From Vreelandella olivaria (GTDB lineage: Bacteria; Pseudomonadota; Gammaproteobacteria; Pseudomonadales; Halomonadaceae): a stretch of 64,000 nucleotides of DNA. Positions within the stretch are counted from its first letter, which is position 1, and each line of letters opens with the position of its first letter. The notes beneath the pieces are model-generated. The model was not told the origin of the DNA and did no database searches. It was given only the letters and a program-made list of their open reading frames with translations. Both the position numbers and the translations under genes were made by a program. The stretch spans positions 62,001 to 126,000 of the forward strand of contig AP019416.1 in NCBI GenBank assembly GCA_004295565.1, read 5' to 3'. Of this stretch, positions 51,754 through 64,000 are shown piece after piece.

Positions 51754-52544
51754 TCATCGTTTTATGCCAACTTCCCCGCGTGCCTTGTCAGCACGCGGCT
51801 TTTGTTCAGTGTCGCCTAATAAGGGGCGAACGTTATCGGTGAGATAGCAGTCATCAAACTGTCCTTCGGCACATAGCGCTGATAAGTCAGGAATCGTTAA
51901 GTGGTGGCGATCACGAAACACCAACCCATCCTCGCTGAGTGCGGTAAAAGTGCGGCTAACGTGAACCGGGCTAAGCCCCAGTACATCGGCCAACTGCTCC
52001 TGAGAGAGCGGCAAGCGGAACTGGTTGCTAATAGCCGGGTTGGTTTGGCGCAGCCTTAAATACATCTCATACAGAAAATGCGCCATTTTTTGCCGGGCAC
52101 TGCGCCTGGCCAAAGTAACCAGTCGTTCGGTCATTAACGCCTGTTGGCGGCTGCCAATAGCAAACATGACCGAGGTGAGCGGGAGCGATTGGCGGAATAT
52201 TTCCAGCATACGTTTGTGCGGGAAGTGGCAAATCACGCCGTCATCAATCATGCGCACGTTCTCAAGCCGCTGCGAAAAGGCAAACTCGCGCAGGCCGATA
52301 ATATCTCCCGGCAGGAACACCTCCAAAATCTGACGATCACCGTTTTCCAGATGACGGTAGGAGTAGGCCCAGCCACTTTTAGCGTGCAGAATTCATTAGC
52401 TGGCGCACCCATTTCCCATAGAATGGTGCCCGACTTAATATCGGTTGGGCTCTCCTCTAGTGTTATGAGCAGTTTTTTCTCATCTTCGCTTAGCGAACAG
52501 TAGTGACTAAAGTGCTTAATAATGCAGCTGTTTTCCTGACCCAC
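51754..52544 (-). CDS. Crp/Fnr-family transcription regulator, one frameshift
   Basis: A regulator of about 263 residues with an N-terminal cyclic-nucleotide-binding-like domain (SGTILWEMGAPANEFCTLKS; QILEVFLPGDIIGLREFAF) and a C-terminal winged helix (LSQEQLADVLGLSPVHVSRTF). I chose the GTG at 52544 because GGAGGAAT precedes it. A shift near 52370 breaks the frame. The Fnr cysteine cluster is not present in its usual form, so oxygen sensing through an iron-sulphur cluster is unlikely. Target genes unknown; its end touches nrdJb. Confidence 0.88.
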
Positions 52545-52653
52545 GACATATTCCTCCAGCAGAAGGTTGCATAATACTGCTAACGATTCTCTGCTCGCCA
52601 CTATAAACAATGTGACCATCTACTGCGTTGCCCAGCGTTACTAAATAGCCATG

Positions 52654-55520
<2,867 letters not shown>

Positions 55521-55713
55521 CAACACCTCGAATCGCGCGGCAAAAGCGTGATTATACGTTTGTCTGCACCCTCCCGGCAAAACAGCTTTCATAACCCAAG
55601 ATAACCTGCGGCAACTCGCGACGTTTCCAGCGCCAGCCCAAACCGCTAGAATAGAGGATTGTCACCAACCACACTGACTCACTCCATGCTTAACCACCAT
55701 ATAAAAGGGCATT

Positions 55714-57088
55714 ATGCGCAAGGTTTCCGCACTATTGCTGGGCTCTGAACGTCGTGCGATCAGTGGTCTGGCCGGACTTTATGCATCGCGCATGCTGGGT
55801 CTGTTTATGGTGCTGCCGGTGTTGGCGCTGTATGCCGATACGCTTGAGGGTTCGACCCCGCTACTGGTGGGCGTGGCGCTGGGCATTTATGGTTTAACCC
55901 AGGCAACCCTGCAAATCCCGTTTGGGTTACTCTCTGACCGTATTGGTCGTAAGCGGGTCATTGCCATGGGGCTGGTGATATTTGCCCTCGGTAGCGTGGT
56001 TGCCGCGTTATCCGATACCATTATTGGCGTTATTGCCGGGCGAGCACTGCAGGGCGGGGGCTGTAGCCGCGGCGATTATGGCGCTGCTGGCAGATCAAAC
56101 CCGCGAGGAGATTCGTACGGCCGCCATGGCCACGATAGGGCTCTCCATTGGCGTGTCGTTTGCCATTGCCATGGTGCTGGGCCCCTGGCTGGCCGCTTGG
56201 GCGGGGCTTGCGGGAGTCTTCTGGTTTACCGCGCTGCTGACCCTGGTGGGGCTGCTGGTGCTATGGCGTTGGGTGCCTGCTGCACCTCGGCGGCGGCGCC
56301 ATCGCGATGTGGGCATGGATCGCCAGCAGTTTAAAGCGTGATCACCCGCCCCGATTTATGGCGGCTGGATATGTCGATTTTTGCCCTGCACTTAGTGCTG
56401 ATGGCGATATTTGTCGCGGTTCCTTTTCGCCTGCTAAACGCCGGTGTGGCGATTGAGTATCATGGGTTGGCATATCTTGGCATTATGGCGCTATCGTTTG
56501 TGGCCATGGTGCCGCTGATCATTGTTGCTGAGAAGCGGCAGCGCATGCGCTTGATGTGCCTGATGGCGATCGGCGCTATTGTGATTAGCTTAGCCGGTCT
56601 AGGGCTGCCACTCGCCAAGCTACTGGCTGTTCGTATGGCTGTTTGTGTTCTTCACCGGCTTTAACTTGCTGGAAGCGACGCTACCTTCCATGCTCAGCAA
56701 GCTGGCCCCGGCAGGGGCCAAAGGTACCGCCATGGGGGTCTACTCCACCAGTCAGTTTTTAGGCGCTTTTTTAGGCGGTACGCTAGGTGGTTTACTGGCG
56801 CATTATGGCGGCCTCAACGCGGTCTTTATTGGCTGTGCCGGGCTTGCGCTATGCTGGTGGGTTGCCATGTGGCGGATGCCCTCTCCGCCGCCGCTCTCCA
56901 GCGAAGTGGTGGCACTGCATGAGACTCAGGCAGATGCGCTCGACCTGTTGATGGAACATTTAGCCGATGTGGTCGGCGTCGAAGACGTCATGGTGGTGCC
57001 AGAAGAGCGTTTGGTCTATTTAAAGGTGAACCGCCAGCAGCTCGATCAGGCGGCGTTGAACAAGCTGATGGCACCGCCTAAATCTTAA
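55714..57088 (+). CDS. MFS transporter with C-terminal YAM-like domain (YajR type), three frameshifts
   Basis: A major-facilitator carrier of about 458 residues. Motif A is visible as GLLSDRIGRKRVIAMG between the second and third helices, and about twelve membrane helices can be counted. After the last helix comes a soluble tail of about 65 residues (DALDLLMEHLADVVGVEDVM; ERLVYLKVNRQQLD) that fits the ferredoxin-like YAM domain of E. coli YajR. Shifts lie near 56055, 56335 and 56630. Substrate unknown. The order uvrA-MFS-ssb is also found in pseudomonads. Confidence 0.88.
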
Positions 57089-57161
57089 TCCAGCCGTCCC
57101 GATGAATGTGCAACGGCGGCTGGCAATAAACGCTATATGACAGCTATTAAAGGAGCGCCTT

Positions 57162-57792
57162 ATGGCTCGCGGCATAAACAAGGTCATTTTGATTGGTAAC
57201 CTCGGGCAGGATCCAGAGGTGCGTTTCACCCCAGCGGCACCGCCGTGGCCAACCTAAACCTGGCCACCACCGATACCTGGATGGATCGTCAGAGCGGTCA
57301 GCGCCAGGAGCGTACCGAGTGGCACCGGGTGGTGATGTTCAATAAAACCGCCGAAATCGCCCAGCAGTACCTGAAGAAAGGCTCCAAAGTCTATATTGAA
57401 GGGCGCCTGCAAACCCGTAAGTGGCAAGACCAGAACGGTCAGGATCGCTACTCGACGGAAATCGTCGCCAACGATATGCAGATGCTCGACGGTCGCAGCG
57501 GTGACTTCCAGGGCGGCGGCGCCCCGCAGAATAACTATCCCCAGAACGCTCCTCAGAACGCCCCGGCGCAAAATAGTCCTGCCGCTAATCACCAAGGCGG
57601 CTATCCTCCGCAGGGTGGCGCGCCCCAAGGCGGTAATAATTACCCCGGCGGGCAGAGCCCACAGCCGCCTCGTCCCGCTCAGCCAGCGCCGCAGCAGGGC
57701 AATCAACCGCCCCGCCCAACCAGCAAAACAGCAGCTACGGCGCCCCGGATCCGGGTAACTTCGACGACTTTGACGATGAGATTCCGTTCTGA
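57162..57792 (+). CDS. ssb: Single-stranded DNA-binding protein SSB, two frameshifts
   Basis: SSB coats single-stranded DNA in replication, repair and recombination. It starts [20 protein letters not shown] after AAAGGAG. The OB fold includes [20 protein letters not shown] and [25 protein letters not shown]-rich linker follows, and in the shifted frame the end is [11 protein letters not shown], the universal partner-binding tip. One C is missing in a C-run near 57232 and a second shift lies near 57715. Because SSB is essential, these breaks argue strongly for sequence error. About 210 residues. Confidence 0.96.
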
Positions 57793-57844
57793 GCGTGCTA
57801 GTCGTTGCGCAACGTGGAAGTGAGCGTGATAAGGGAGAGGAGTC

Positions 57845-58734
57845 TTGAAGCTGCTCATAGTGGATGCCGGACACTGCTTAAGCTTGGCACTGGCCCGGGA
57901 AGCAAGCCGTCGCGCCGATACAGAGTTAGTCATAGAGCAAGGGACGACCATCACGGCGTCGCGCCTTGAGGCGATAGCCCCTGACGCCGTGATTATTCCA
58001 CCGTTGGCCCACCCACTGAACATGGCGCCAGCGGATGTGACGGCACATGCCGATGCGGTAGATACCTGCTTGGGTGCCTGCCAATCACAAGACGTGGCGT
58101 TGATATGGTGTGTCTCTGACCAGCTTTACGAAGAGGGTTTGGAGGTGCCCATTGATGAGCATGTGGTGCCTGCGCCCCGGGATGACAGCTTGCGCCGCCT
58201 GGTGCAGACCGGTGATCGCATCCGCGCGGAGTTTCAGCGTCATTTGATTGTGCGCTTGGGCCCACTGTTTGCGCTGGAAGGCAGTCATGCGTGGCTTAAT
58301 GACATCATTGGCGACTTGGTGGCCGGTAAGGCGGTACGCGCCGCAGAGGATGTGATATTTTGCCCGACCTCTGCCGATGCCGTCGCCATGGCGCTAATTG
58401 GCATGCTGCAGCAGCAGGTCAGTGGTGCCAATGCCTGGGGGCTTATCATCTTGCGGGCACCGAACCGGTCAGTGCTTTTACCTTTACCTCCATGGTGCGC
58501 ACCCAACTGCTAACGCACCTGGAGGGGCGCGGCGAGCAGATTACTCTCGGCGAGGTTCAGCCGCTTAAACACCACCATGATGCTAAGCTGCGGCGCGTCT
58601 TAAACTGTCGCCGTGTGCTGGATGTGTTTGGCGTTCATCAGAAACCGTGGCGATTAGAGGCTGGACGTATGTTGGATGCATGGTGTTTAACCCGTGAGAG
58701 TAATCGTCTCAGCGATACAGGAGCGTCGGCTTGA
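57845..58734 (+). CDS. RmlD-like sugar-nucleotide-binding protein, one frameshift
   Basis: About 296 residues, TTG start after GAGAGGAG. The N-terminus (LLIVDAGHCLSLALAREASR) resembles the start of NAD(P)-binding RmlD proteins, but the glycine-rich GxxGxxG motif is not seen in full, so it may not be an active reductase. LIVRLGPLFALEGSHAWLND and, after a shift near 58440, YHLAGTEPVSAF resemble RmlD-like regions. I infer the family, not the substrate. The stop overlaps the next gene. Confidence 0.65.
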
Positions 58735-59463
58735 TAAATGTGGTTCGCAGCTTGATTTTTTACGCTGGTTACTTTTTGGCCATGCTAATGATCGGCGTTC
58801 TGTTTCTGCCCATAGCCCCATTTCTGCCGCTGTCAGGCCGCTACCGATTACTCAATTTGTATAACTACTTTTTAATGGTGTGGTTTCGTATCGCCTGTGG
58901 GGTGCGTTACGACATCCAAGGACGGGAAAACCTGCCCAGTGGCCCCTGTGTAATTCAAGCTAACCACCAGTGTGAGTGGGAAACCGTATTTCTGCAGGTA
59001 ATGAAGCCACCGGTGTGCACTGTCCTGAAGCGTGAACTGCTGCGCTTACCTATCTTTGGCTGGGGTTGCGCTTGCTACGCCCGATCAGTTTGGATCGCTC
59101 AAAACCTGCGCGGGCGATGAAGCAAGTGCTCACTCAAGGTGTTGAGCGTTTGGGTACAGGGCTATCGGTACTGATTTTTCCTGAAGGGACGCGGGTAGAT
59201 CCAGGCATCCGCAAGCGCTATAACAAAAGTGGCAGCGTCGTGGCGTGTCGGGCAGGGTGCCGGTCTTGCCGGTGGCGCATAATGCTGGTGAACGCTGGCC
59301 AGGACGCCACTGGGTTAAGCAGCCAGGCGTGCTGCGCGTGCGCATTGGTAAGCCGATTGAGACAGAGGGGCGTATGCCCGATGACGTACTCGCAGACGTT
59401 GAGGCGTGGATCGAAGCCCAGCTACAAGAAATTTCAGACGTGCCGCGGCCTACCTCTCGCTAG
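58731..59463 (+). CDS. plsC: 1-acyl-sn-glycerol-3-phosphate acyltransferase (PlsC family), frameshifted
   Basis: PlsC makes phosphatidic acid at the inner membrane. The TTG start overlaps the preceding gene. A hydrophobic N-terminus is followed by the acyltransferase motifs: NHQCEWE (an HX4E variant of the usual HX4D), then FPEGTRVDPG for glycerol-phosphate binding and PVLPVAHNAGERW. Shifts near 59065, 59100 and 59245 break the frame. About 244 residues. Followed by a strong terminator shared with fabB. Confidence 0.85.
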
Positions 59464-59491
59464 TAGCGTTATATTGGCTTCTTACAATACG

Positions 59492-59517
59492 AAAATGGCG
59501 CCCAAGGGCGCCATTTT
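59492..59517. terminator. Bidirectional rho-independent terminator between plsC and fabB
   Basis: Perfect 12-bp arms AAAATGGCGCCC and GGGCGCCATTTT around a 2-base core, with A/T ends on both sides, so that each strand has a GC stem followed by T residues. It serves the two convergent genes plsC and fabB. Confidence 0.88.
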
Positions 59518-59553
59518 CATGCTGCTTTTCATATGCTTGTCACTGCAACAGCG

Positions 59554-60772
59554 TTAATCGTTAAAGCGCTGGAACACGAGACACGCATTGGTACCGCCGA
59601 AGCCGAAGCTATTGGACAACGCGCGCTCTATCGTCACGTCATCGCGACGTTCGGTGACAATATCGAAGCCGTCGGCCTGCTCATCCAAATCGGTGATATT
59701 CGCCGACGCGGCAACAAAGCCGTGTTGCATCATTAGCAGCGAATAGATCGCTTCCTGCACACCGGTAGCCCCCAGGGAGTGGCCGGTGAGGGATTTTGTC
59801 GAGCTCATGGCGGGCGTTGTATTGCCAAACACTTGGCGGATTGCTTTGAGCTCGGCAACATCGCCTACGGGCGTCGAGGTGCCATGTGTATTGATATAGT
59901 CAATGGCGCCATCGACCGTTGCCATTGCTTGACGCATGCAGCGCATAGCCCCTTCGCCCGAAGGAGCGACCATGTCATGGCCGTCAGAAGTGGCGCCGTA
60001 ACCCACCAGTTCGCCGTAGATCTTGGCGCCGCGGGCCTTGGCATGCTCGAGCTCTTCCAATACCAGCATGCCGCCACCACCAGCGATAACAAAGCCATCA
60101 CGGGCTTGGTCGTAAGGACGCGAAGCCTTCTCAGGGGTGTCGTTATAGTGGGTAGAGAGCGCGCCCATGGCATCAAACAGGCAAGAGAGTGTCCAGTGCT
60201 CCTCTTCACCGCCACCGGCAAACACCACATCCTGCTTATTAAGCTGGATTTGCTCCATCGCACTACCGATACAGTGTGCAGAGGTCGCACAGGCAGAAGA
60301 GATAGAGTAGTTGATGCCTTTGATTTTTAAACGGCGTTGCCAAGCACGCTGAAACGGTGCTGCCCATGGTGCGGGTGACCCGATAGGGGCCAACGCGACG
60401 CAGGCCTTTTTCCCGCAGTACGTCGGCGGCTTCGACCTGATTAGCGCTTGAAGCCCCCCCTGAGCCGGCAATAAGGCCAGTACGCTCGTTGGACACCTGT
60501 TCTTCGCTCAGCCCAGCATCTTCGATGGCCTGGGCCATAGAGACATAGGCGTAGGCGGCCGCATCGCCCATAAAGCGACGCAGTTTGCGGTCGATGAGTG
60601 CGTCAAGATCAATGTCGACGCTGCCCGCGACATGGCTACGGAAGCCGCGCTCGGCATACTCTTCCTTAAAACGAATACCGCTACGCCCCGCTTTGAGCGC
60701 ATCGAGAACCTGTCGTTGGTCGTTGCCGAGGCACGATACGATGCCAAGGCCGGTGACTACCACTCGTCGCAT
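59554..60772 (-). CDS. fabB: 3-oxoacyl-ACP synthase I (FabB), one frameshift
   Basis: FabB extends fatty acids and is needed for unsaturated ones. The start [18 protein letters not shown] at 60772 is standard. The catalytic Cys is in [15 protein letters not shown], the two His in [11 protein letters not shown] and [13 protein letters not shown], and the end is [14 protein letters not shown]. Near 60328 a run of five A has one A too many; with four the sequence reads [13 protein letters not shown] as in other FabB proteins. About 405 residues. It lies 13 bp after fabA, the usual fabAB pair. Confidence 0.96.
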
Positions 60773-60785
60773 GGGAGCCTCCTGA

Positions 60786-61300
60786 TTAGAAATTCGCAGT
60801 GGAGGTAAATAGGCCAACGCGCAGATCATTAGCCTGATAAATGTCGCGTCCGTCAACGGATACTGTGCCGTCGGCGATACCCAAGATAAGACGTCGGGTA
60901 ATAATACGCTTAATATTAATGCTATAGGTCACTTTTTGTGCATCCGGCAGAATCTGTCCGCTGAATTTTACCTCGCCACAGCCAAGCGCCCGTCCGCGGC
61001 CAGGGTGGCCTAACCAGCCTAAATAGAACCCGACGAGTTGCCACATAGCGTCTAACCCTAAACAGCCAGGCATGACAGGGTCGCCAGGAAAGTGGCAATC
61101 AAAAACCACAAGTCAGGCGTGATATCCAGCTCGGCGATCAGTTCGCCCTTGCCATGATCACCACCTTCTTCGTGGATGTGCTTGATGCGATCGAGCATCA
61201 GCATGTTAGGCGCCGGGAGCTGTGCATTGCCGGGGCCGAATAGCTCGCCGCGGGAGCAGGCCAGCAGTTCTTCGCGATCAAAGGAGTGTTGCTTGGTCAC
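60786..61300 (-). CDS. fabA: 3-hydroxydecanoyl-ACP dehydratase/isomerase (FabA), one frameshift
   Basis: FabA introduces the cis double bond in unsaturated fatty acid synthesis. [20 protein letters not shown] and [11 protein letters not shown] are typical. The catalytic His and Asp are in [21 protein letters not shown] missing T in the T-run near 61092 breaks the frame just before this motif. The end [18 protein letters not shown] is also standard. About 171 residues. The 281-bp upstream region is AT-rich and probably holds the fabAB promoter and that of the divergent PAS-GGDEF-EAL gene; I cannot place a FabR or FadR site. Confidence 0.96.
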
Positions 61301-61581
61301 TGAATCGTTCCGAATATCAAATTGGTTGTGAGGCTAGTCTACTTCCCGAAACCGCTGAATGCACGTAACTGGCTATTTATCGCCCATTACTGGAGATTTT
61401 AGCGGATTGGCCGATAGCACTATAGTGGGCAGTTTGGCTCTGTTCACCGCCGATTATGCACAATAAATTTTCCAGTGCCGTAATATAGAGTATCCAAGTG
61501 TCTTATTAGGCGGCATGATCAGCATGGCACCTAACGCTAATTTTTATTTACGTTAATTTGTATAGGGTATAGCGAATCGCC

Positions 61582-63422
61582 ATGTGGCTTCCAGTTTCAC
61601 TCAATCGCCCGTTAGTTTGGGTCGCACTGACGGCTCTTCCCGCCTGTGTTTGGTTGCCCGATGCGATGTTACGCCTGGTGGCGGCCACGCTAGTGGCGCT
61701 TGGGCTGTGGGATGCCTGGAAACAGGTGCGTCTACAGTGGCTGCGCCTGAGGCTATCCCACGATACGTTAAGCCTCGCCAGCGATGCCATAGTGATTACC
61801 GATGCGCAAAATCGCGTGATGGTGGTTAACCCAGCATTTACCGAAATTACCGGCTACGCAAGCCAAGAGGTTCAGGGGCTGAAACTGGAGACGCTGGCAG
61901 CTCCACGCCATGATAAAGCCTTTTATCAAACGTTTTGGAGTACGCTGAAAAGCACCGGGCGTTGGGAAGGCGAAATGTGGAGCCGCCGCAAACACGGTGA
62001 CGAGTACCCTGAGTGGCTTAAAGTCCGTGCTGTGACCGGCAAACGTGGCAACATTACCCATTTTATTAATCTGTTTACCGATATTTCGGCACAAAAGGCC
62101 CGCGAGCGTGATCTTCGCCGTATCGGCTATGAAGACCCTCTCACTGGGTTGCCCAACCGCCGGCGCCTGCATGATCTGCTTGCTTCTCGGCTGCGCCATT
62201 TACGCGCTGGTGAGAGCCTGGATATGGCGCTGGTGGATATCGATGGGTTGAAGTCGGTGAACGACAGTCTCGGCGTTGAGCAGGGCGACCGCCTGTTAGC
62301 CCGCTTTGCCCAGCGGCTCACCAGTTATGTGGCGGGGAGCGTGGTAGGGCGTCTGGGTGGCGATGAGTTTATGGTCATCCGCACCACCACCTTTGACGAT
62401 CACGACCAGTGGGTGGCCACCCTGCGTGAGCATATGAGCCGGCCCTTTGAAATCAACGACCACTCGCTGCGCTTAGGGTTGACGATTGGCAGCTGCCGCG
62501 TGCCCGAAGATGGTAACGACTCCGGCGTGCTGTTCCAGCGCTTGGAGTCGGCGCTTTACAGCGCCAAACGGCTGGGGCGTAACTTAAGCCAGCGTTTCCG
62601 CCCGGCGTTGGATAAGCAGGATAACCCTCAACTGGCGCTGGTCAGTGATCTACGCGCCGCGCTTATTTCCGGTGACCAGTTGGAGCTGCATTATCAAACT
62701 CAGCATGAGCCTAGCAGCGGTGAGCTGGTCGGTATGGAGGCGCTGCTGCGTTGGCGTCACCCCAAGGATGGGATGATTTCCCAGGCGATTTTATTCCGTT
62801 AGCCGAGCGGCACGGGCTAATGAGCCAACTGGGCGCCTGGGTGATCGAAAAAGCGTGTGCCCAGCAGGCGCACTGGCGGAATAGCGCGATGCCCAAGCTG
62901 ACGATTTGGGTCAATATTTCGGCGCTACAGCTGTTTCAAGGCGATCTGGAGAGCCAACTGACCACTTGCCTAAAGCGCTACCAGTTGAAGCCTTCGCAAA
63001 TTGGTTTAGAGCTGACGGAGTCGGTGCTACTCGACGAACGTGCGGGGGATATGAGGCCACGGCTGCAGGCGCTGCGTGACCAAGGCTTTGCGATTGCCAT
63101 CGACGATTTTGGTACCGGCTATTCATCCCTGGGCTACTTGAAGCGCTTGCCGGTAGACAAAGTCAAACTCGACCGGGCGTTCATTAAAGAGCTGCCCCAC
63201 GATCAGGCGGACGCCTCGATTGTTAAGGCGGTGCTAGCAATGGCGGAAGGCATGGGACTCGGGGTAATTGCCGAAGGTGTTGAAACCAAAGAGCAGTGTC
63301 AGTTCTTGGTCAAGGCCGGCTGCACGTCCGTACAGGGGTTCTACTTTGCCCGGCCGCTTGCCGCTGCTGAGTTGGAAAAACGTCTGGTGCCCGCGCCAGC
63401 CATTGTTCCCTCCGCTTCTTAG
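61582..63422 (+). CDS. PAS-GGDEF-EAL cyclic-di-GMP protein, one frameshift
   Basis: About 613 residues. Two short hydrophobic stretches at the N-terminus (LVWVALTALPACVWL; MLRLVAATLVALGLW) suggest membrane anchoring. A PAS domain (SDAIVITDAQNRVMVVNPAF) follows, then GGDEF (YEDPLTGLPNRRRLH; GRLGGDEFMV) and EAL (GMEALLRWRHP; LELTESVLL; AIDDFGTGYSSLGYLKRLPV; AEGVETKEQ). Both signatures keep their catalytic residues, so it could make or break cyclic-di-GMP; a balance by PAS is inference. A shift near 62787 lies inside the EAL domain. Confidence 0.93.
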
Positions 63423-63429
63423 CAGAAAA

Positions 63430-63981
63430 TCAGGCGCGGTAAAAACGGCTAATGCCCACACAGAGCATTGCCCACACGAGCGCCTGGACGGGGAGTAACC
63501 AGGCCGCTAGGGTCACCTCTGCCAGGAGCGCACCACCGTAATAAGAGAGGGCCGCTAATGGCGCCGCACAGCGCGGCTAGCAGCGGGTAGCGCCACAGCC
63601 AGGCAAGCGAATGATAGACCAGGGTGGCAAACAGCGGCCAAAGCATCCACAGCCACAGTGGTAGCAGCCCCAACACCAGCGTTTGATCGTTAAAATCGAA
63701 GCCCCCAGCAGCTGCAAGCCACCGTCAATGACCAGTCCCAGTAGCGCAAATCCAACGATAAAGCGCCACTCGCCGGGCCGTGCGCAGCGCCATAGGTGCC
63801 AAGCTAGCAGGCTGATGCCAGCCACCGCAGCAACCCACGAACCGCCTAAGACGCACAATAACCACCCGGCTTCGAAACGTAGGGCATTCAACACCAGTGT
63901 CTGCCACTTGGGGACGCCATTTAGAGTGCGCCGGTAAGCGGAATGGGTTTTGCCGCGGGCTTGGCCAGTAGTAGGTGGCAA
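63430..63981 (-). CDS. DUF2878-type membrane protein, frameshifted
   Basis: Small hydrophobic protein with about five membrane segments (LRFEAGWLLCVLGGSWVAAV; FIVGFALLGLVIDGGLQLLG; LPLWLWMLWPLFATLVYHSL; LPVQALVWAMLCVGISRFY). The pattern NALRFEAGWLLCVLGG is like DUF2878 proteins. Shifts near 63690 and 63545 break the frame. The start is unclear: TTG at 63981 gives an odd 23-residue lead, and the natural start is probably near 63915 with one indel. Function unknown. Confidence 0.65.
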
Positions 63982-64000
63982 GTGCCGATAGAGCGCTCGA

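Noticed and set aside
55521-55713. LexA (SOS) box upstream of uvrA
   Set aside because: No CTGT-N8-ACAG match is present; the nearest CTG and ACAG are too far apart.

Overview
The window reads as part of a chromosome from a motile gammaproteobacterium, most likely Halomonadaceae (Halomonas/Vreelandella type). This is inferred from three things: an enteric-style flhDC master regulator and flhE beside a Pseudomonas-like flhF; a split class II ribonucleotide reductase (NrdJa/NrdJb); and the order uvrA - MFS transporter - ssb, also known from pseudomonads. I see no rRNA, tRNA, CRISPR or phage genes. No gap without a gene exceeds about 280 bp; the longest are 61301-61581, 16030-16281 and 47443-47658.

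Layout. 1-2902: flgK (5' end outside the window) and flgL. 2988-16029, minus strand: one long export/basal-body operon, transcribed fliF-fliG-fliH-fliI-fliJ-fliK-fliL-fliM-fliN-fliO-fliP-fliQ-fliR, mostly joined by ATGA-type overlaps. A 1571-bp IS1380-family element sits inside fliI. 16282-24725: fliE, flaG, a PilZ/HD-GYP protein, fliS, fliT, a FliK-like/FlhB-C-like pair, flhDC and motAB. 24779-35950: cheA, cheW, three chemoreceptors, cheR, cheB, cheY, cheZ. 36053-44815: flhB, flhA, an unusually long flhF, an unknown gene, flhE, fliA and a second MotA/MotB-type stator pair, followed by a bacteriophytochrome-diguanylate cyclase (to 46842). 46853-63981: housekeeping and accessory genes: nrdJa (carrying an intein) and nrdJb, a Crp/Fnr regulator, uvrA, a YajR-like MFS carrier, ssb, a sugar-nucleotide-binding protein, an acyltransferase, fabB, fabA, a PAS-GGDEF-EAL protein and a DUF2878-type membrane protein.

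How it fits together. FlhDC would switch on the export apparatus and fliA. FliA (sigma-28) then serves late genes; two good sigma-28 promoters lie before flaG and fliS. Chemoreceptors signal through CheA/CheW to CheY, which acts on the FliG/FliM/FliN switch. Two stator pairs and three cyclic-di-GMP proteins (PilZ/HD-GYP, phytochrome-GGDEF, PAS-GGDEF-EAL) suggest layered control of swimming.

Caveat. About two thirds of the genes, including ones expected to be essential (ssb, fabA, fabB, uvrA, plsC-like, nrdJa), are broken by one-base shifts, very often in runs of one base. This looks like uncorrected sequencing error, not gene decay. I therefore give gene spans across the shifts. The insertion in fliI and the intein do not depend on these errors and look real.
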